This document shows, one piece after another, positions 52,628 through 63,161 of a stretch of DNA of 64,000 nucleotides. This stretch comes from Gonatopus flavifemur (lineage: Eukaryota > Arthropoda > Insecta > Hymenoptera > Dryinidae). Made by a program: the position numbers and the translations under genes. Position 1 is the first letter of the stretch. Each line of letters opens with the position of its first letter. The stretch spans positions 19,043,501 to 19,107,500 of the forward strand of contig JAFFJZ010000006.1 of NCBI GenBank assembly GCA_018340375.1, read 5' to 3'. The notes beneath the pieces were generated by a model. It was not told the DNA's origin. It did no database searches and worked only from the letters and a program-made list of their open reading frames with translations.

Positions 52628-53172
52628 TAAACAAGTATTCCTTAACGCGATAACTATTAATTAGCATAATTAATCGTCAGCGCCAAACAAATTATATAGA
52701 GAAATTATAATGAACGTATATGAAAAGATGAATTATTCAATCGCATAGTTATTCTAGATCTCTTTATTCATTGGGGAAGGAAAAAAAACATGTATTGATA
52801 TTCCGTACGTTTGTTAAAGTATTCATAATAACAGTTGCGAGGGATGATTCATATTTAATATACGAGGTATCTCGTTATTCGTATGTTGGATAAAAAATAA
52901 TAACTACGACGAGGACAATGCATGCTAACTGGAAAGAATGAGGTACAGAGAGTAAAGAAATATATCAAATATACGGGTTATATAATAGTTCTAGTTTGCT
53001 TGTTCTTTCGCGTGTTTATACGTTAACTGGCCAATTCAAGGCAAATCTCAGAATCTTGAAAAAGAGTTTATGAAATACTGTAAAATTCGGTAGAATTTGG
53101 GAATTTCAACAAATCACCTGAGGGAAAATGCTGTCATAATTGAGGGGGCTGCTTTCCTCTAGGATAACTTTA
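52628..53172 (+). other. Probable ChAT 3' UTR
   Basis: A+T-rich, without foldbacks. I see no AATAAA here. The first ones on this strand are at 53502-53507, inside repeat DNA, and 54340-54345. The true poly(A) site is therefore not determined. Confidence 0.5.
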
Positions 53173-54140
53173 CCCAGTTGAAAATAAGTGGATGCCCAAG
53201 ATGTCCATCGCTCAAAAATAGGGCTGCCAACCGTCTGCAGGGTGTCCGAGTCGTGTTTTCAACACGTCATCTGATCAAAACTAGAAAATTCCGAATTTTA
53301 AACCCCGAAAATTTGGGATTTTTGAGCACCTCTTCCTGGGTTGATGAGATTGTATTTACAATGGCAGCCCTACCAAGAGCTCACGTTGTCCTCCAAAATC
53401 CTGCATGAGATCACTAGAGTTCCCGTTCGGGACCCCTCAGGTGCCTGTCAACCTAGAATCCGAGTGGTCTCGGACGGGAACTTCAGGCTGCCGTCCCATC
53501 GAATAAAAATTAACAACGGAAAGGAATGAGCGGCACTAATCAAAGTCATTCCGCTTTTTTTTCTTCCCTACTGCCCCATAAACGAAAAAAGTAGCGAAAA
53601 GCGGATCGCGAAATCCATAGATTTTCAGAATTTTTGGTAACTGTTGAATGGAACCAGATAAAACTAGGCATACTTGAAAAGTATTGATACCGCGATCCGC
53701 TTTCCGCTACTTTTTCCGTTCATGTGGCAGTAGGGAAGAGAAAACAACGGAATGACTTTGATTTGTGCCGCACGGAGAAAAAATGGTTTGCTACTATAGC
53801 GCCTACAAAGAAATTTGTTGTCCTTGCAAAAATATTCACTCCAGCAGCTAAGACGTTAGTTCTGTCAGCAAAAATATGCAGTTGTGTCAATCTTATTTCT
53901 TGCTCTTTCAGCTAATTTTTTTTGTAGGTGCTATAGTAGTAACAGACCTGCAGGTTATGCCAGCAAAACTTTTTTCTCCGTGCGCTCATTCCGCACGTTT
54001 CCGCACGTTCAGGTGCCCCGAGCGAAAACGTGAGCGATCACGGACGGGGCCATGAAGGTTAACATGGGTCCTGGATGGAGACTCGACTGATTCCATGTGG
54101 GAATTTCGCCATCCTGTCCATCCACGAATTTTCAACTGGG
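53173..54140. mobile_element. 968-bp foldback element, CCCAGTTGAAAAT ends, with nested A-type copy
   Basis: CCCAGTTGAAAATAAGTGGATG pairs with CATCCACGAATTTTCAACTGGG-type sequence at the right. Further in, GAATGAGCGGCAC, ATCAAAGTCATTCCG, CCCTACTGCC and GCGGATCGCG are all matched by complements between 53690 and 54000. The right arm is split by 53771-53982. Flanks are TA and AA, one mismatch. Confidence 0.82.
53771..53982. mobile_element. 212-bp A-type palindrome, CACGGAGAAAAAA ends, CG duplication, empty site visible
   Basis: CACGGAGAAAAAATGG and GCAAAACTTTTTTCTCCGTG bound it; CG flanks both (53769-53770 and 53983-53984). GCTACTATAGCGCCTACAAA pairs with TTTGTAGGTGCTATAGTAGT. The opposite arm of the host element (GAATGAGCGGCAC at 53525-53537) is the inverse of GTGC-CG-CTCATTC, the unoccupied site with a single CG. 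Confidence 0.94.
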
Positions 54141-54924
54141 AAATCTCGTAAATAACGAACATTTTTCCTAAGGAACAGACTGATCAATTATCCAACATAC
54201 GAATATAATCAGATACTATACACATGAAGTACATACAAATGTATATGAAGTGTTTCAGAATGAATGGATAATTCTATCGAGATTTGATTGTATCCATCAG
54301 GCCTCATCGGATCCCATCATAAAGTAATGACGAATTTCCAATAAACATAGCGTTTTAGATGATAAGTTTATTGGGTTCATCATACTTTTCTGGATCTCAC
54401 CAGATCTTTCATACTGAATTTCCATAAGGCCATCTTTTCCACCGAATAGAGTATAATAAAATTCTCGTAAAAGATGAATCTTTGAGAATTTGTTCCTGAA
54501 AAAACGTATCGTTAAATTTTCATATAAAACCTCTGAAATACTTTATGTACTCACATGTGCATATTTCAATTGAAAGAAAAAAAAAAAATATATATATATA
54601 TATACAAATATCGTGTTGCAGAGCAACAAGAAGAGAACATATAAATTAATGGAAGTGATATGAAAAACATATGAGTGGAGAAATATTTAATTGAAATGTT
54701 TGCATTAATTATCGAAGGATGCTGTTATCGTTTCCCTTCAATCGTTCCTCAAAAATATCATGTATATAAAAGAAACAAGGAATCGCTGTTTTGTTTCAAA
54801 TATGTATATTATACTGGGCGATTCAAAATAACCTCGGTTCGTGTCAAAATATATTCTTCGATCGATTCTAAGATAGTAACAAAACACATCACATACAAGC
54901 AGAAGTTTTGCTTTGTCTGAAAGA
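54141..54924. other. Single-copy DNA downstream of ChAT
   Basis: A poly(A)/(AT)n tract lies at 54577-54604 and AATAAA at 54340-54345. The plus frame at 54675-54920 has no recognisable product. Confidence 0.45.
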
Positions 54925-55317
54925 TTTCTGTTGCAACAGTTTCCACTGTCATTAAGATGTCTTTAACTGACATTAACAGTTCTCAAACTGTGACATCTTA
55001 AAGACAATGCCTAGACAGCACAAACTTTTGATTGTTTCAATGATTTCCATTGGATGTCCTAAAGATGTCTTATGCAACGATTTGCACTGTCTTTAAGATA
55101 TCTTCGGGTAAGAAATCTAAAAGATGTCTTCGGATCTCTTTTAGATGTCTTTTGGATTACTCACTGAAGATATCTTCGAGACAGTGAAAACTGTTGCAAA
55201 AGACATCTTCGAGATATCCTGTAGATATCTTTTAGACAATGACAAATTTTTGTTTTTCTGGGTGAAAATTGTTGCATAAGAAATCTTTTAGACAAAGTAC
55301 AATTTTTCCTGTGTGGG
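54925..55317. repeat. AAGATATCTT-word repeat with B-like ends
   Basis: A first block (54925-55005) has GTCATTAAGATGTCTTTAAC and its inverse. The main block starts CCTAGACAGCACAAAC (55010) and ends TTTTTCCTGTGTGGG (55317). It is filled with AAGATGTCTT, AAGATATCTTC and TCTTTTAGA words, as in 20810-21088. No exact duplication. Confidence 0.6.
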
Positions 55318-56315
55318 ATCAGTTCACGCAGCAACATCGTAAAAAAAGTCTTTCCGAAAGTTCAGAACACCCCACTTTTTTCTGAATTTTCAAATGAATT
55401 TCACTGAATTTTAAGGAACTTTAGCTGGATTTCGAGGCGTATTCTGAAAATTTAGAAATTCTCTCTGTTGCGTCAACGTGGTGGATTTAAGGTGGAGCCG
55501 CGCAGAAGTGACGTGGAGACAACGAAAGCTTGTCCACGGTCGGAAAATCCACACCCCCATCCTCCACATCGCACTGCGCGCACTGTTGAAAATATGGGGA
55601 GTATTTCCTCTCTCTCCAGTGGTCTCACATGAACACAAATCAAGCACCAATTCCCGTCTAATTTCGGCTCAAGTTTTCAAGTTTGGGTCTCGATCGGATT
55701 GAAGTTGGACCAATATTGGTGTTCACATAGGGTAAAGTTCTCCTCTGATCTCGGAGGAATTCTTTTTTCATCAAAAATACGGGTATTCTCCCTTCATTTT
55801 GAAGAACTATTCTGCTTCTGAATGATTAAATTCTACCAAATCATGGGATCTAGTCTCCTATCATGGAGAAATTTTGCTGTCACCATTTTTTGATGGAAAG
55901 TTTCAGACCTTAGCGGATCTGGGTGAACCAACAAGCGACCAAAAGTTTCGGTTACATTTTGGTGAAAAATCTTGGTTTTGATAACTTGGTCGTTTGGGAC
56001 ATTTTTCCGACAAAAGTCCACCAATCTTAATTTTTGTGATTTTCCGGGTATTCGGTGGTAATTTTCTGGGTTTTCACCTCAAAAAAACCAAAAAGATTCC
56101 AAAAACAGACAAAATCTTTTGGTTACCTTTTGGTAGCAGATTTGTTCTGAGCAACCATTAGTTTTCGGTCACAAATAGGTCATTTTTACCACGCCTAAAA
56201 ATAACCGGAAGTAAACCATAAAAATTGGTCACTTTGGAATCGCCAGGGGAGGGTGGATTGAGTGGGGTAAATGGAGAATATCGATGGATGGGACGTAAAA
56301 ATGCAGTACGAACGG
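55318..56315. other. Mixed DNA, weak internal inverted repeats
   Basis: ACCAAAAGTTTCGGTTACATTTTGGTGAAAAATCTTGGTTTTGATAACTTGGTCG-type pairing around 55935-55990, and CTTTTGGTTACCTTTTGGTAGC at 56118, suggest a decayed palindromic element. Nothing coding was recognised in 55411-55702. Confidence 0.4.
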
Positions 56316-56317
56316 AA

Positions 56318-56598
56318 CCCATACAGCACAAGAGTTCCCACAAAGAGCTCCCGTTATGCTAATCAATATGTATTCATTATGGCTATTTTGAATTCAAAAT
56401 GAATTCTCAATAAACAACTTAATGTTCAGGAAGAACTCATATCGGAACTCCATGATGAATTCTTCAGGCATTCGATATGTCTTCATTTGGAATCCATTGA
56501 ATTCATATGGAATTCATTGTATGTCGCATAACGGGGCCTATTCAAGAGGTCTTTGGGAAGTCTTTAAGGATCCAAATTGATCAATTCTGCTGGCTGGG
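56318..56598. mobile_element. 281-bp B-type MITE with AA duplication
   Basis: CCCATACAGCACAAGAG starts it and TTCTGCTGGCTGGG ends it. AA flanks both (56316-56317 and 56599-56600). AAAGAGCTCCCGTTATGC pairs with GCATAACGGGGCC, and GAATTC words fill the arms. It is about 80 per cent similar by eye to 57188-57456 in the same orientation. Confidence 0.88.
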
Positions 56599-56852
56599 AA
56601 TAATGTACACCCCACTCTGACTACAGATATTTCTCCCTTGCCTCGACGTCCTATCTTCACCTCCCCATATTGCACAAATGTCTCAGTAATATCTACAGAA
56701 TATTCTGCAAGATTCTGGAGACATTGTGATATTGTCAGTATCTTGTGTAGATATAACTCAGACATTTGTGCTATGTGGGTCAAACCCAAGCAGTCCGACG
56801 TGGAGTCGACAAAGGTCTCATCGGTGGGGGTGCTGTCCGGATTTTATATACC
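56599..56852. repeat. Spacer with a small B-type element and flanking partial inverse
   Basis: CTTGCCTCGACGTCC (56638) and AGTCCGACGTGGAGTCGAC (56801) partly pair around the 56664-56779 element, so a host palindrome may have been interrupted. Confidence 0.4.
56664..56779. mobile_element. 116-bp B-type MITE, CCCATATTGCACAAATG ends, TC duplication
   Basis: CCCATATTGCACAAATGTCT and AGACATTTGTGCTATGTGGG are inverted with two mismatches. TC flanks both (56662-56663 and 56780-56781). TCTACAGAATATTCTGCAAG pairs loosely with the GATATTGTCAG region. Confidence 0.88.
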
Positions 56853-57173
56853 CAGGGCCGTCTTTAAGGCAGGGCACACCGGGCCCGAGCCCAGGGCCTC
56901 CTACAAAAGGGGAGCCTCTTCGTAGAGAATCTTTAAGATTTTTATATATTTTTTTAAAAAGGTTACTTAAACAAAATGAAATCAAGTTATTTTGAAAATG
57001 AAACTGATTCTAGATACACTAAAAAGTGGAAATTCGGCTAATACTTTTTTCAAAGAACAGTCCTAATGATCGATGTTAGAATGTTTGTTTAAAATTTCAA
57101 GATTTTACATCTCCTTACATGGGTCTCCATTCTAAGTAGGCCTAGGGCCTTCAAGCAATGAAAGACGGGCCTG
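56853..57173. mobile_element. 321-bp hAT-like non-autonomous element
   Basis: CAGGGCCGTCTTTAAGGC at the left and, inverted, CAGGCCCGTCTTTCATTGC at the right. GGGCCC and CCTAGGGCC stretches behind the ends are characteristic of widespread animal hAT elements with CAGGG-C-GTCTTT termini. Flanking octamers TATATACC and TATTTATC agree at 6 of 8 positions, a decayed duplication. Confidence 0.8.
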
Positions 57174-57187
57174 TATTTATCCACCTT

Positions 57188-57456
57188 CCCATACAACACA
57201 AGAGTTCCCGCAAAGAGCTCCCGCTATGCAAATGAATATGTATCCATTATGAATATTTTGAACTCTTAATAAACAACTTAATGTTCAGAAAGAGTTCATA
57301 TCGAGATTTCATAATCAATTCTGCGGGCATTCAATAGGTCTTCATTTTGAATTCAAAATACTCCTAATGAATACGTATTGATTGGCATGACGGGAACTAT
57401 TCAAGGGTCTTTAGGAAGTCTTGATGAATTCAAATTGATTATTTATGCTGGCTGGG
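57188..57456. mobile_element. 269-bp B-type MITE with TT duplication
   Basis: CCCATACAACACAAGAG starts it and TTATGCTGGCTGGG ends it. TT flanks both (57186-57187 and 57457-57458). Sister copy of 56318-56598, with the same CAAAGAGCTCCCG and GTTCATATCG blocks, but a different duplication. It is therefore a separate insertion, not a segmental copy. Confidence 0.9.
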
Positions 57457-59102
57457 TTGTTAATCCACCTCAAATCCACGCCGTGCGACGTGAATTCAAC
57501 GAGTAAACCAGTAGAGATGTTTTAAAGTCAAATTTTTTGGTCAATTCACCAAAATTTTAGTAGAATCTCAAATAATTTTAATCAATTGACAAACATTTTT
57601 TCGGAAATCACGAAATAATAATTTCCAAATCATCTAGAAATTTACGAATATTTTTCACAGTAAACTTCGAGAACTTTTTCTTTTTATATAAAATAAATAT
57701 TTTAAGAGATGAATTTTAACATATTTCAATTTTATTTATAACAAAAAAGAAATCAAAACGACAGCTCCATCTCCAACCCATGAAAACCCCGCAATAATTT
57801 TGCTGTCATTGGTTTTTCATTGCTGTTTCTAAGATAAATATTCAAAAGTGTAACAAAAAGTTTCATGAAAGAGAGAAGATCTCAAAATCGAAGAATATCG
57901 CACAGGGGGAATATCACTATCGCCCAGATAATTCAAAGTTTGCATTTGTTGTCGCCAAATGGCAAAACAATGACCTTTTTTAAAAAAGTCGTCATAAAAA
58001 ATTCACGTGAAAAGTCATAGAATGGCCAATCGATGCACTCCAGAGCTTGTCAATGAAAGTCTAATAATATAAATATGGATGTATAAATATATATTCTAAT
58101 AGATCATTATATGAGCTTTTGAGCGAACGTTAATGATATTCAAAAACACATATCGCTAATTTAATAGTTAAATATTTGTTTTAATGATATTATGAGCGCC
58201 GGAATGATAGGTGCTCGTCTCATCGAAAGCTGTCGTGAATTTAAAGAAATTTTCCAATTAAACAATACGATATACATGGTATAACCTGTACATACGTAGC
58301 CGATGAAACATCATTTATTCATGTACACGCTGATGGGAAGAATTACTCTAGCTGTTTCATTGTTACAACATACAGAAATTTCACGAGATCTATGAACAAA
58401 AATTTCCCGCAACTATGCTATATCTCCTGATAGATGATAGTGAGTTCGAGCTTCCGAATTGGAGCTACGCTGTACCTCAGGGAATCAATCGATACTGATG
58501 TTTCCTTTTAACTGACATTTCGAATCTTCTCTAAAGAGAATCCAGAATTTCCGCGGGAAAGGATCTGCCATTGAATATGATTTTCTCTTCACTGCCATGC
58601 ACGAATGAAACTGTTTTGATTATTTATGAAATACTTGGGTGATTTTTCATTTCAGGGTAGAATAAGACATATCATTTTCTGATACAACAAAAAAAAACGA
58701 CAAACAAATAGAAAAAGTCAATAGATTTTGGTTACTCGATTCAAATAAACATACAAAAGGCTATGAGATGGTCATAGCGTATACGTAACATATCCGGTAA
58801 CATATCATGTATTCGGCGATTTTAACTACACACACACACGTATGAACAGTTAGAAATGATAGAGGAGTAGTTGTATAATGTATTTATCGAATAATAGATC
58901 TGTGTATACTTTAGATCAATACCAAGCGCGTGGCAGGAAATTCTTGTTTGATGAACCTGGTGAAAAACGTCCATTGAACGTCGCATTAACTGATACAAAC
59001 TTTATTAACAATTGGACAATAGGTTTTCAATGGGTTTGGATGAGTTTAAATTCTATTAAATACATTCCTATCGATTTTTATCGTTCCTCCCTTACTAAAG
59101 AT
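57457..59102. other. Single-copy A+T-rich DNA
   Basis: 1.6 kb without foldbacks. A short (AC)n tract is at 58827-58841. The plus frame 58878-59114 has no recognisable product. Confidence 0.45.
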
Positions 59103-60572
59103 GCCAGGCTTTGAACGGTTTCTTTCCCAGGTAATCCAGGCAACAGCTGACAAAAGTTCTACCCAATTTCGTTGGGAGTCGCCAAATTGTAGCATCCTGT
59201 CAAAATCTGATTGGATCTCACAGTTTTGTGAATTCCAAACAGAACCCTCCCTAACATCACATCGACCGATTTCTACGCCGCATCTCTCTACGTGGATAAA
59301 CGAAGATTCCACGTGGAGGCAACGTAGAAATATCCGGCTGAAACTACCGGGCAAAAGCTGTTAGGTAATTGATGTAACTTGCGATAGAATCATTTTTCCA
59401 ATTACTTCAGTTGCAAAACCGTTTAGTTGAAAACCACTTAATCAATTCCTGATATGAAGAATATTCAAATCAAGTTTAATCAGCAGTTACAACAGTCGGC
59501 TGCCAGCTTTTGGCCGCTAGTTTCAGCTTTATAATTTTACAGGATATTCCAATTTTGTAATTCCGGACCAAATTGGTTAAAAAGTTTGTCAAAATGTATC
59601 TCTTGGATGTTTTCTGAACATTCAAAAAACCTCCCTTACGTTCTATAAACCTTACATAAACGTTCAAGTGGCACGTTATGCTGTCTATCCTGGTTAAAAA
59701 AATCCATAGATTTGTTCAGAACATTGTACAAGATTCAATCAGAATCACATTGAAAAAAAATACTCTGCTAATCAGCACATGGCTTCCTCGAAACACACAG
59801 AAAATTCCACAGAAGATTATTAAAATCGTCGTTTTGGAAGAAAGCAAAATTTTTATCACTTCTCAACCAATTGAGCTGAAACTCATACAGGACCTCTCCA
59901 AAACGATCACTGAAGTCTGATAAGAGTTTCATTGGGATCGAATGATTAGAAGATGAAAAATCTGTGTTTGCAAAATAGACCCACAAAAAAAAATTGTCCA
60001 CAATTTTCAACCGATTGGGATGAAACTCATTTGGGACCACTATCGAGTGATACCTCAACCGATGTTTGAATTTCATTGCAATCGGATAATAGGACCCGAG
60101 GATATGCGCGGTTGCAAAATCCCCATTTTTTATGACTTTTTTCCACACCCCTCCCGTTCTTCTGTGAGAATCAGGTTGAAACTCACATGGGACCACTATC
60201 AACCCTACATCTAACCGTGGTCAAAATTTCATGACGATCGGATGAAAGAAACGGAAGATATCCCCGATCGCAAAATCTGCACACGCATACGCACGTGCGT
60301 ACAGACAGGCAGACAGACATACACGAAACCAAAATTCTTCCCCGAGTTTGGAGGAACGTTTTTGCCTAGGAGATTCTGAATTTTAAGGGAAAAAAATTGT
60401 CGGTCCTCTCAAACGATCACAAAGCTTCCCTCTCACGATCTGATTTAATCTCATTGACAAATGCTTGAATAGGAATTGGTCAGCACATTGTACAAGATTC
60501 AATGAGATTTGGCAAGAATCAATGGTTTCGTTTTGCCAGGATCAGCTGGGAAACAAACCGTTCAAAGCCTGA
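59103..60572. mobile_element. 1.47-kb element, CAGGCTTTGAACGGTTT ends, internal threefold repeat
   Basis: GCCAGGCTTTGAACGGTTTC and, inverted, GTCAGGCTTTGAACGGTTTG continue into TTTCCCAG on both sides, about 35 bp of terminal repeat. Interior features are CCACGTGGAGGCAACGTAG (59310), shared inverted with 4440-4490, and a degenerate threefold repeat at 59860-60340. No transposase frame is present. No duplication could be confirmed. Confidence 0.85.
59860..60340. repeat. Three degenerate tandem units of about 140-170 bp
   Basis: Each unit has TGAAACTCA, GGGACCACTATC (or GGACCTCTCC), a TTTCAT-GATCGGAT block, and GCAAAAT. The last ends in GCACACGCATACGCACGTGC and GACAGGCAGACAGACATACA, then ACGAAACC. 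Tails with GACAGACAGAC-type runs recur in many arthropod repeats. Confidence 0.7.
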
Positions 60573-61897
60573 CAACACTCTTCTGTCCGATTCTGCCTGG
60601 ATTTTTAGCAAGGTGCTGATTCTATCGTATCATAAGATCTGTACGGCAGGAATTCCAAGCCTATCATATTGTATCCTGATGGAACGATACCATCTGAATC
60701 GTTTTGTATCATTTTCTATGGAGCCAAACCCACGATTGTCTCGTGCTTTATTGATCTTCTGTATAGTGTGTATCATCCATAGGATGTCTCAGAGTTCCTA
60801 AACTCTAATTTCTTACACCATAATTCCACTTATTCTTTTTTCCAGTCAGGTATCCAATCCTGAATAATTTTCCAATGTTATCCAGTAATTTCCTCAATTT
60901 CAACCAAGTTCAAAAATTTATCTTCGAGAATATGAGCAATACTGAATCCAGTTGTTACATTGAATGAAACTTTAAGCAGCAAAATGTTGACAAGAATATC
61001 TGAAACAATGAGATTTTGAGACATTCTGGGTTGATACCAAATATTTCTACACGTATAGTTGAACTAGAATAGATACATTCCTGTTGTTTAGAAATGAATA
61101 TCATCATTCTGAATGCTCTTGATTCCCAAAACTTGCATGTCTCAATTTCTTGTCGAAGAAACTTGCATAAAATAAGGACTAAGAGCATTCAGAATGAGGA
61201 TACTCTAATCTTAGAAAACTTTCAAGTGTCTTAAAGTCCAAGCGCTGGGAAATCATCTTCTGATGGAAATGGAGAGAATAATTTATCGAATTGATTGAAA
61301 TAGACTATCCAGCTTTGTTAAATTGTTTCTAACGCGTGAGAGCTCGTACATCGTCGTCATCGATGGGATATGTTGTCTCATCGACGTTTCATTTACGTGG
61401 AGGAGATGTGTCAACTCATCGGTGGCGATACAGTTCGAGAGGTGTATTTATCGTTATATAGGTACTGAATTTTTGTCTTACAAACATAGCATTGCTCACT
61501 GTTTATGGTATTTTATCCACAGTATTATATTTTAATTTACACGAATGTGATAGTTGTAATCAATGCGCTTCATGAGTTCATGTTACAGTGATCAAAGAAT
61601 TTATCCACAAATTGTTATAATGTTTACGATTATTGTTTAGATTTTATTTAAATTTATTCAACAGATTCTAGTCAAAATGATGATTTATTGATCATTTTAT
61701 TATGCGAAAAGTTGTTAAATGAGTTGTTGTTGATGTATCTGTGAGAGCAAAATAGAGGAATGTTAACTTAGATGTCTGTGAAAGATTAGATAGATCATCG
61801 TTTGGTAGTTAGTGAGTTGATTGGTCGGAAAATCAGATGAATTGGTTGTTGTTGAAGAATTTTAGTTTACCCAGAGTGACAGTTGAAGGTGTTGTAA
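60573..61897. other. Single-copy DNA
   Basis: No repeat element or known protein. CATTCTGAATGCTCTTGAT at 61105 and AAGAGCATTCAGAATG at 61179 form a spaced inverted pair of about 17 bp. Confidence 0.45.
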
Positions 61898-62022
61898 TAC
61901 AGCACCACTCCCTATCCCCCACCTAGAATTTCCTTGAAATCAAGGTAGAATATTGCTTCAATTGAAACTTTCCACCTTCATTCTACTGAAGTCCTAGGTA
62001 GAGGATCGATGATTGTGCTGTA
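61898..62022. mobile_element. 125-bp B-like palindrome, TACAGCACCA ends
   Basis: TACAGCACCACTCCCTATCC pairs with GGATCGATGATTGTGCTGTA. CCCACCTAGAATTTC and ATTCTACTGAAGTCCTAGGT continue the stem. The same ACAGCACCACAGTCCC start occurs at 1005. No CCC remains at the outer edge. Confidence 0.65.
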
Positions 62023-62071
62023 CAGAGTAATATATATTCACATAATATAAATTTCTCAGGAATATTGTCAG

Positions 62072-62194
62072 CCCAGTTGAAACTTTCCTGATGGACTAGG
62101 TAGCATGGTGAATTGTCACCTAGGACCCACGTTACCCAGGTTCCGGGTGAAAATCTGAGTCTGCCGTCCTATTCATCTAGAAACTTTCAATTGG
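62072..62194. repeat. Imperfect palindrome, CCCAGTTGAAACTTTC arms
   Basis: CCCAGTTGAAACTTTCCTGATGGACTAGG at the left pairs loosely with GTCCTATTCATCTAGAAACTTTCAATTGG at the right, around CACCTAGGACCCACG. It resembles the outer ends of 53173-54140. Confidence 0.6.
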
Positions 62195-62888
62195 AAGAAT
62201 ATTTTGATAATATTCCCCAAAAATTTTGGAATATTGCACTGTGTTTTTTTTTATCCTGGCGAAAAAATCCCCTCGAATCCTATGATAAAACAATTGAGCA
62301 ATATATTCTCTATTTCACATTATTTCTCATCATTTTTTATCACTTTTTTGTTTTGTGATACGATTCAAAGAGTCTTTTTTGCCAGCATATTTCTAAGTAG
62401 AATATATTCGAATGTGTTCAGACCACAAGCAAATTCTTTAGCAGATCAAAAACAAATTGTCCCTATTTATAAAAAACAATTGTACATATCAATTATCCTG
62501 CAAAACATGGTTCATTAATGAAATATTATATCGTTTCATTGACAACCAATTCTTCTCTCGACTCAAATGATTAAGAGTTGAACTGCGTTGTAAAATAGAA
62601 CTATTTCCAGCGTGATGGACACTGTATCTCTATCGCAGCAACATTTTTAAATGTGGCCAATCGTTCGTATGTTGGCGCCCGCACAGTAACTCTTGTCCAA
62701 TTCTTAGGTAGGTCGGCGGATCGCACCTGGTGCGATCTAACTCATTGCACTGGGCTCTGACGATCGTTCGACATTAATTCTGTCTGTCTATCGCACTACT
62801 AATCTTCTTACTTCATAGCAATTATAGTCACCGTAATGTTAGTGGTATATATTCCGTATAGTCGATCGTTCCTTCTCGCACCCACCCG
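62195..62888. other. Single-copy DNA
   Basis: Nothing recognised. Overlapping T-rich frames 62113-62518 are not gene-like. Confidence 0.45.
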
Positions 62889-63161
62889 CACGGATCCGAA
62901 TTGAAAAATCCAGATTCTCAAAATGGAATTCTTAAAATGCTTTCATCCGAAAAATTGAGAGAAAGAATTTTCCTTCCAAGATACATTATTGTACATAATT
63001 TATTAACAAAAAAAGACAAGTTGATCGACTTTTGAAGTTAAACCCGCTAAACATAACTCATTTTTAAATTCACAATCATACAGTAAAATCTTCACTGACT
63101 ATAATTATATTTTCAACAATAATTATTATGAAAAAACCATCATATTTCATTTCATTCCGTG
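62889..63161. mobile_element. 273-bp A-type element, CACGGA ends, CG duplication
   Basis: CACGGATCCGAATTGAAAAATCC at the left and, inverted, CACGGAATGAAATGAAATATG at the right. CG flanks both (62887-62888 and 63162-63163), within matching CCCG/CGGG contexts. Interior AAAAATTGAGAGAAAG and ATAATTATATTTTCAACAAT are A+T-rich with weak pairing. Confidence 0.75.
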
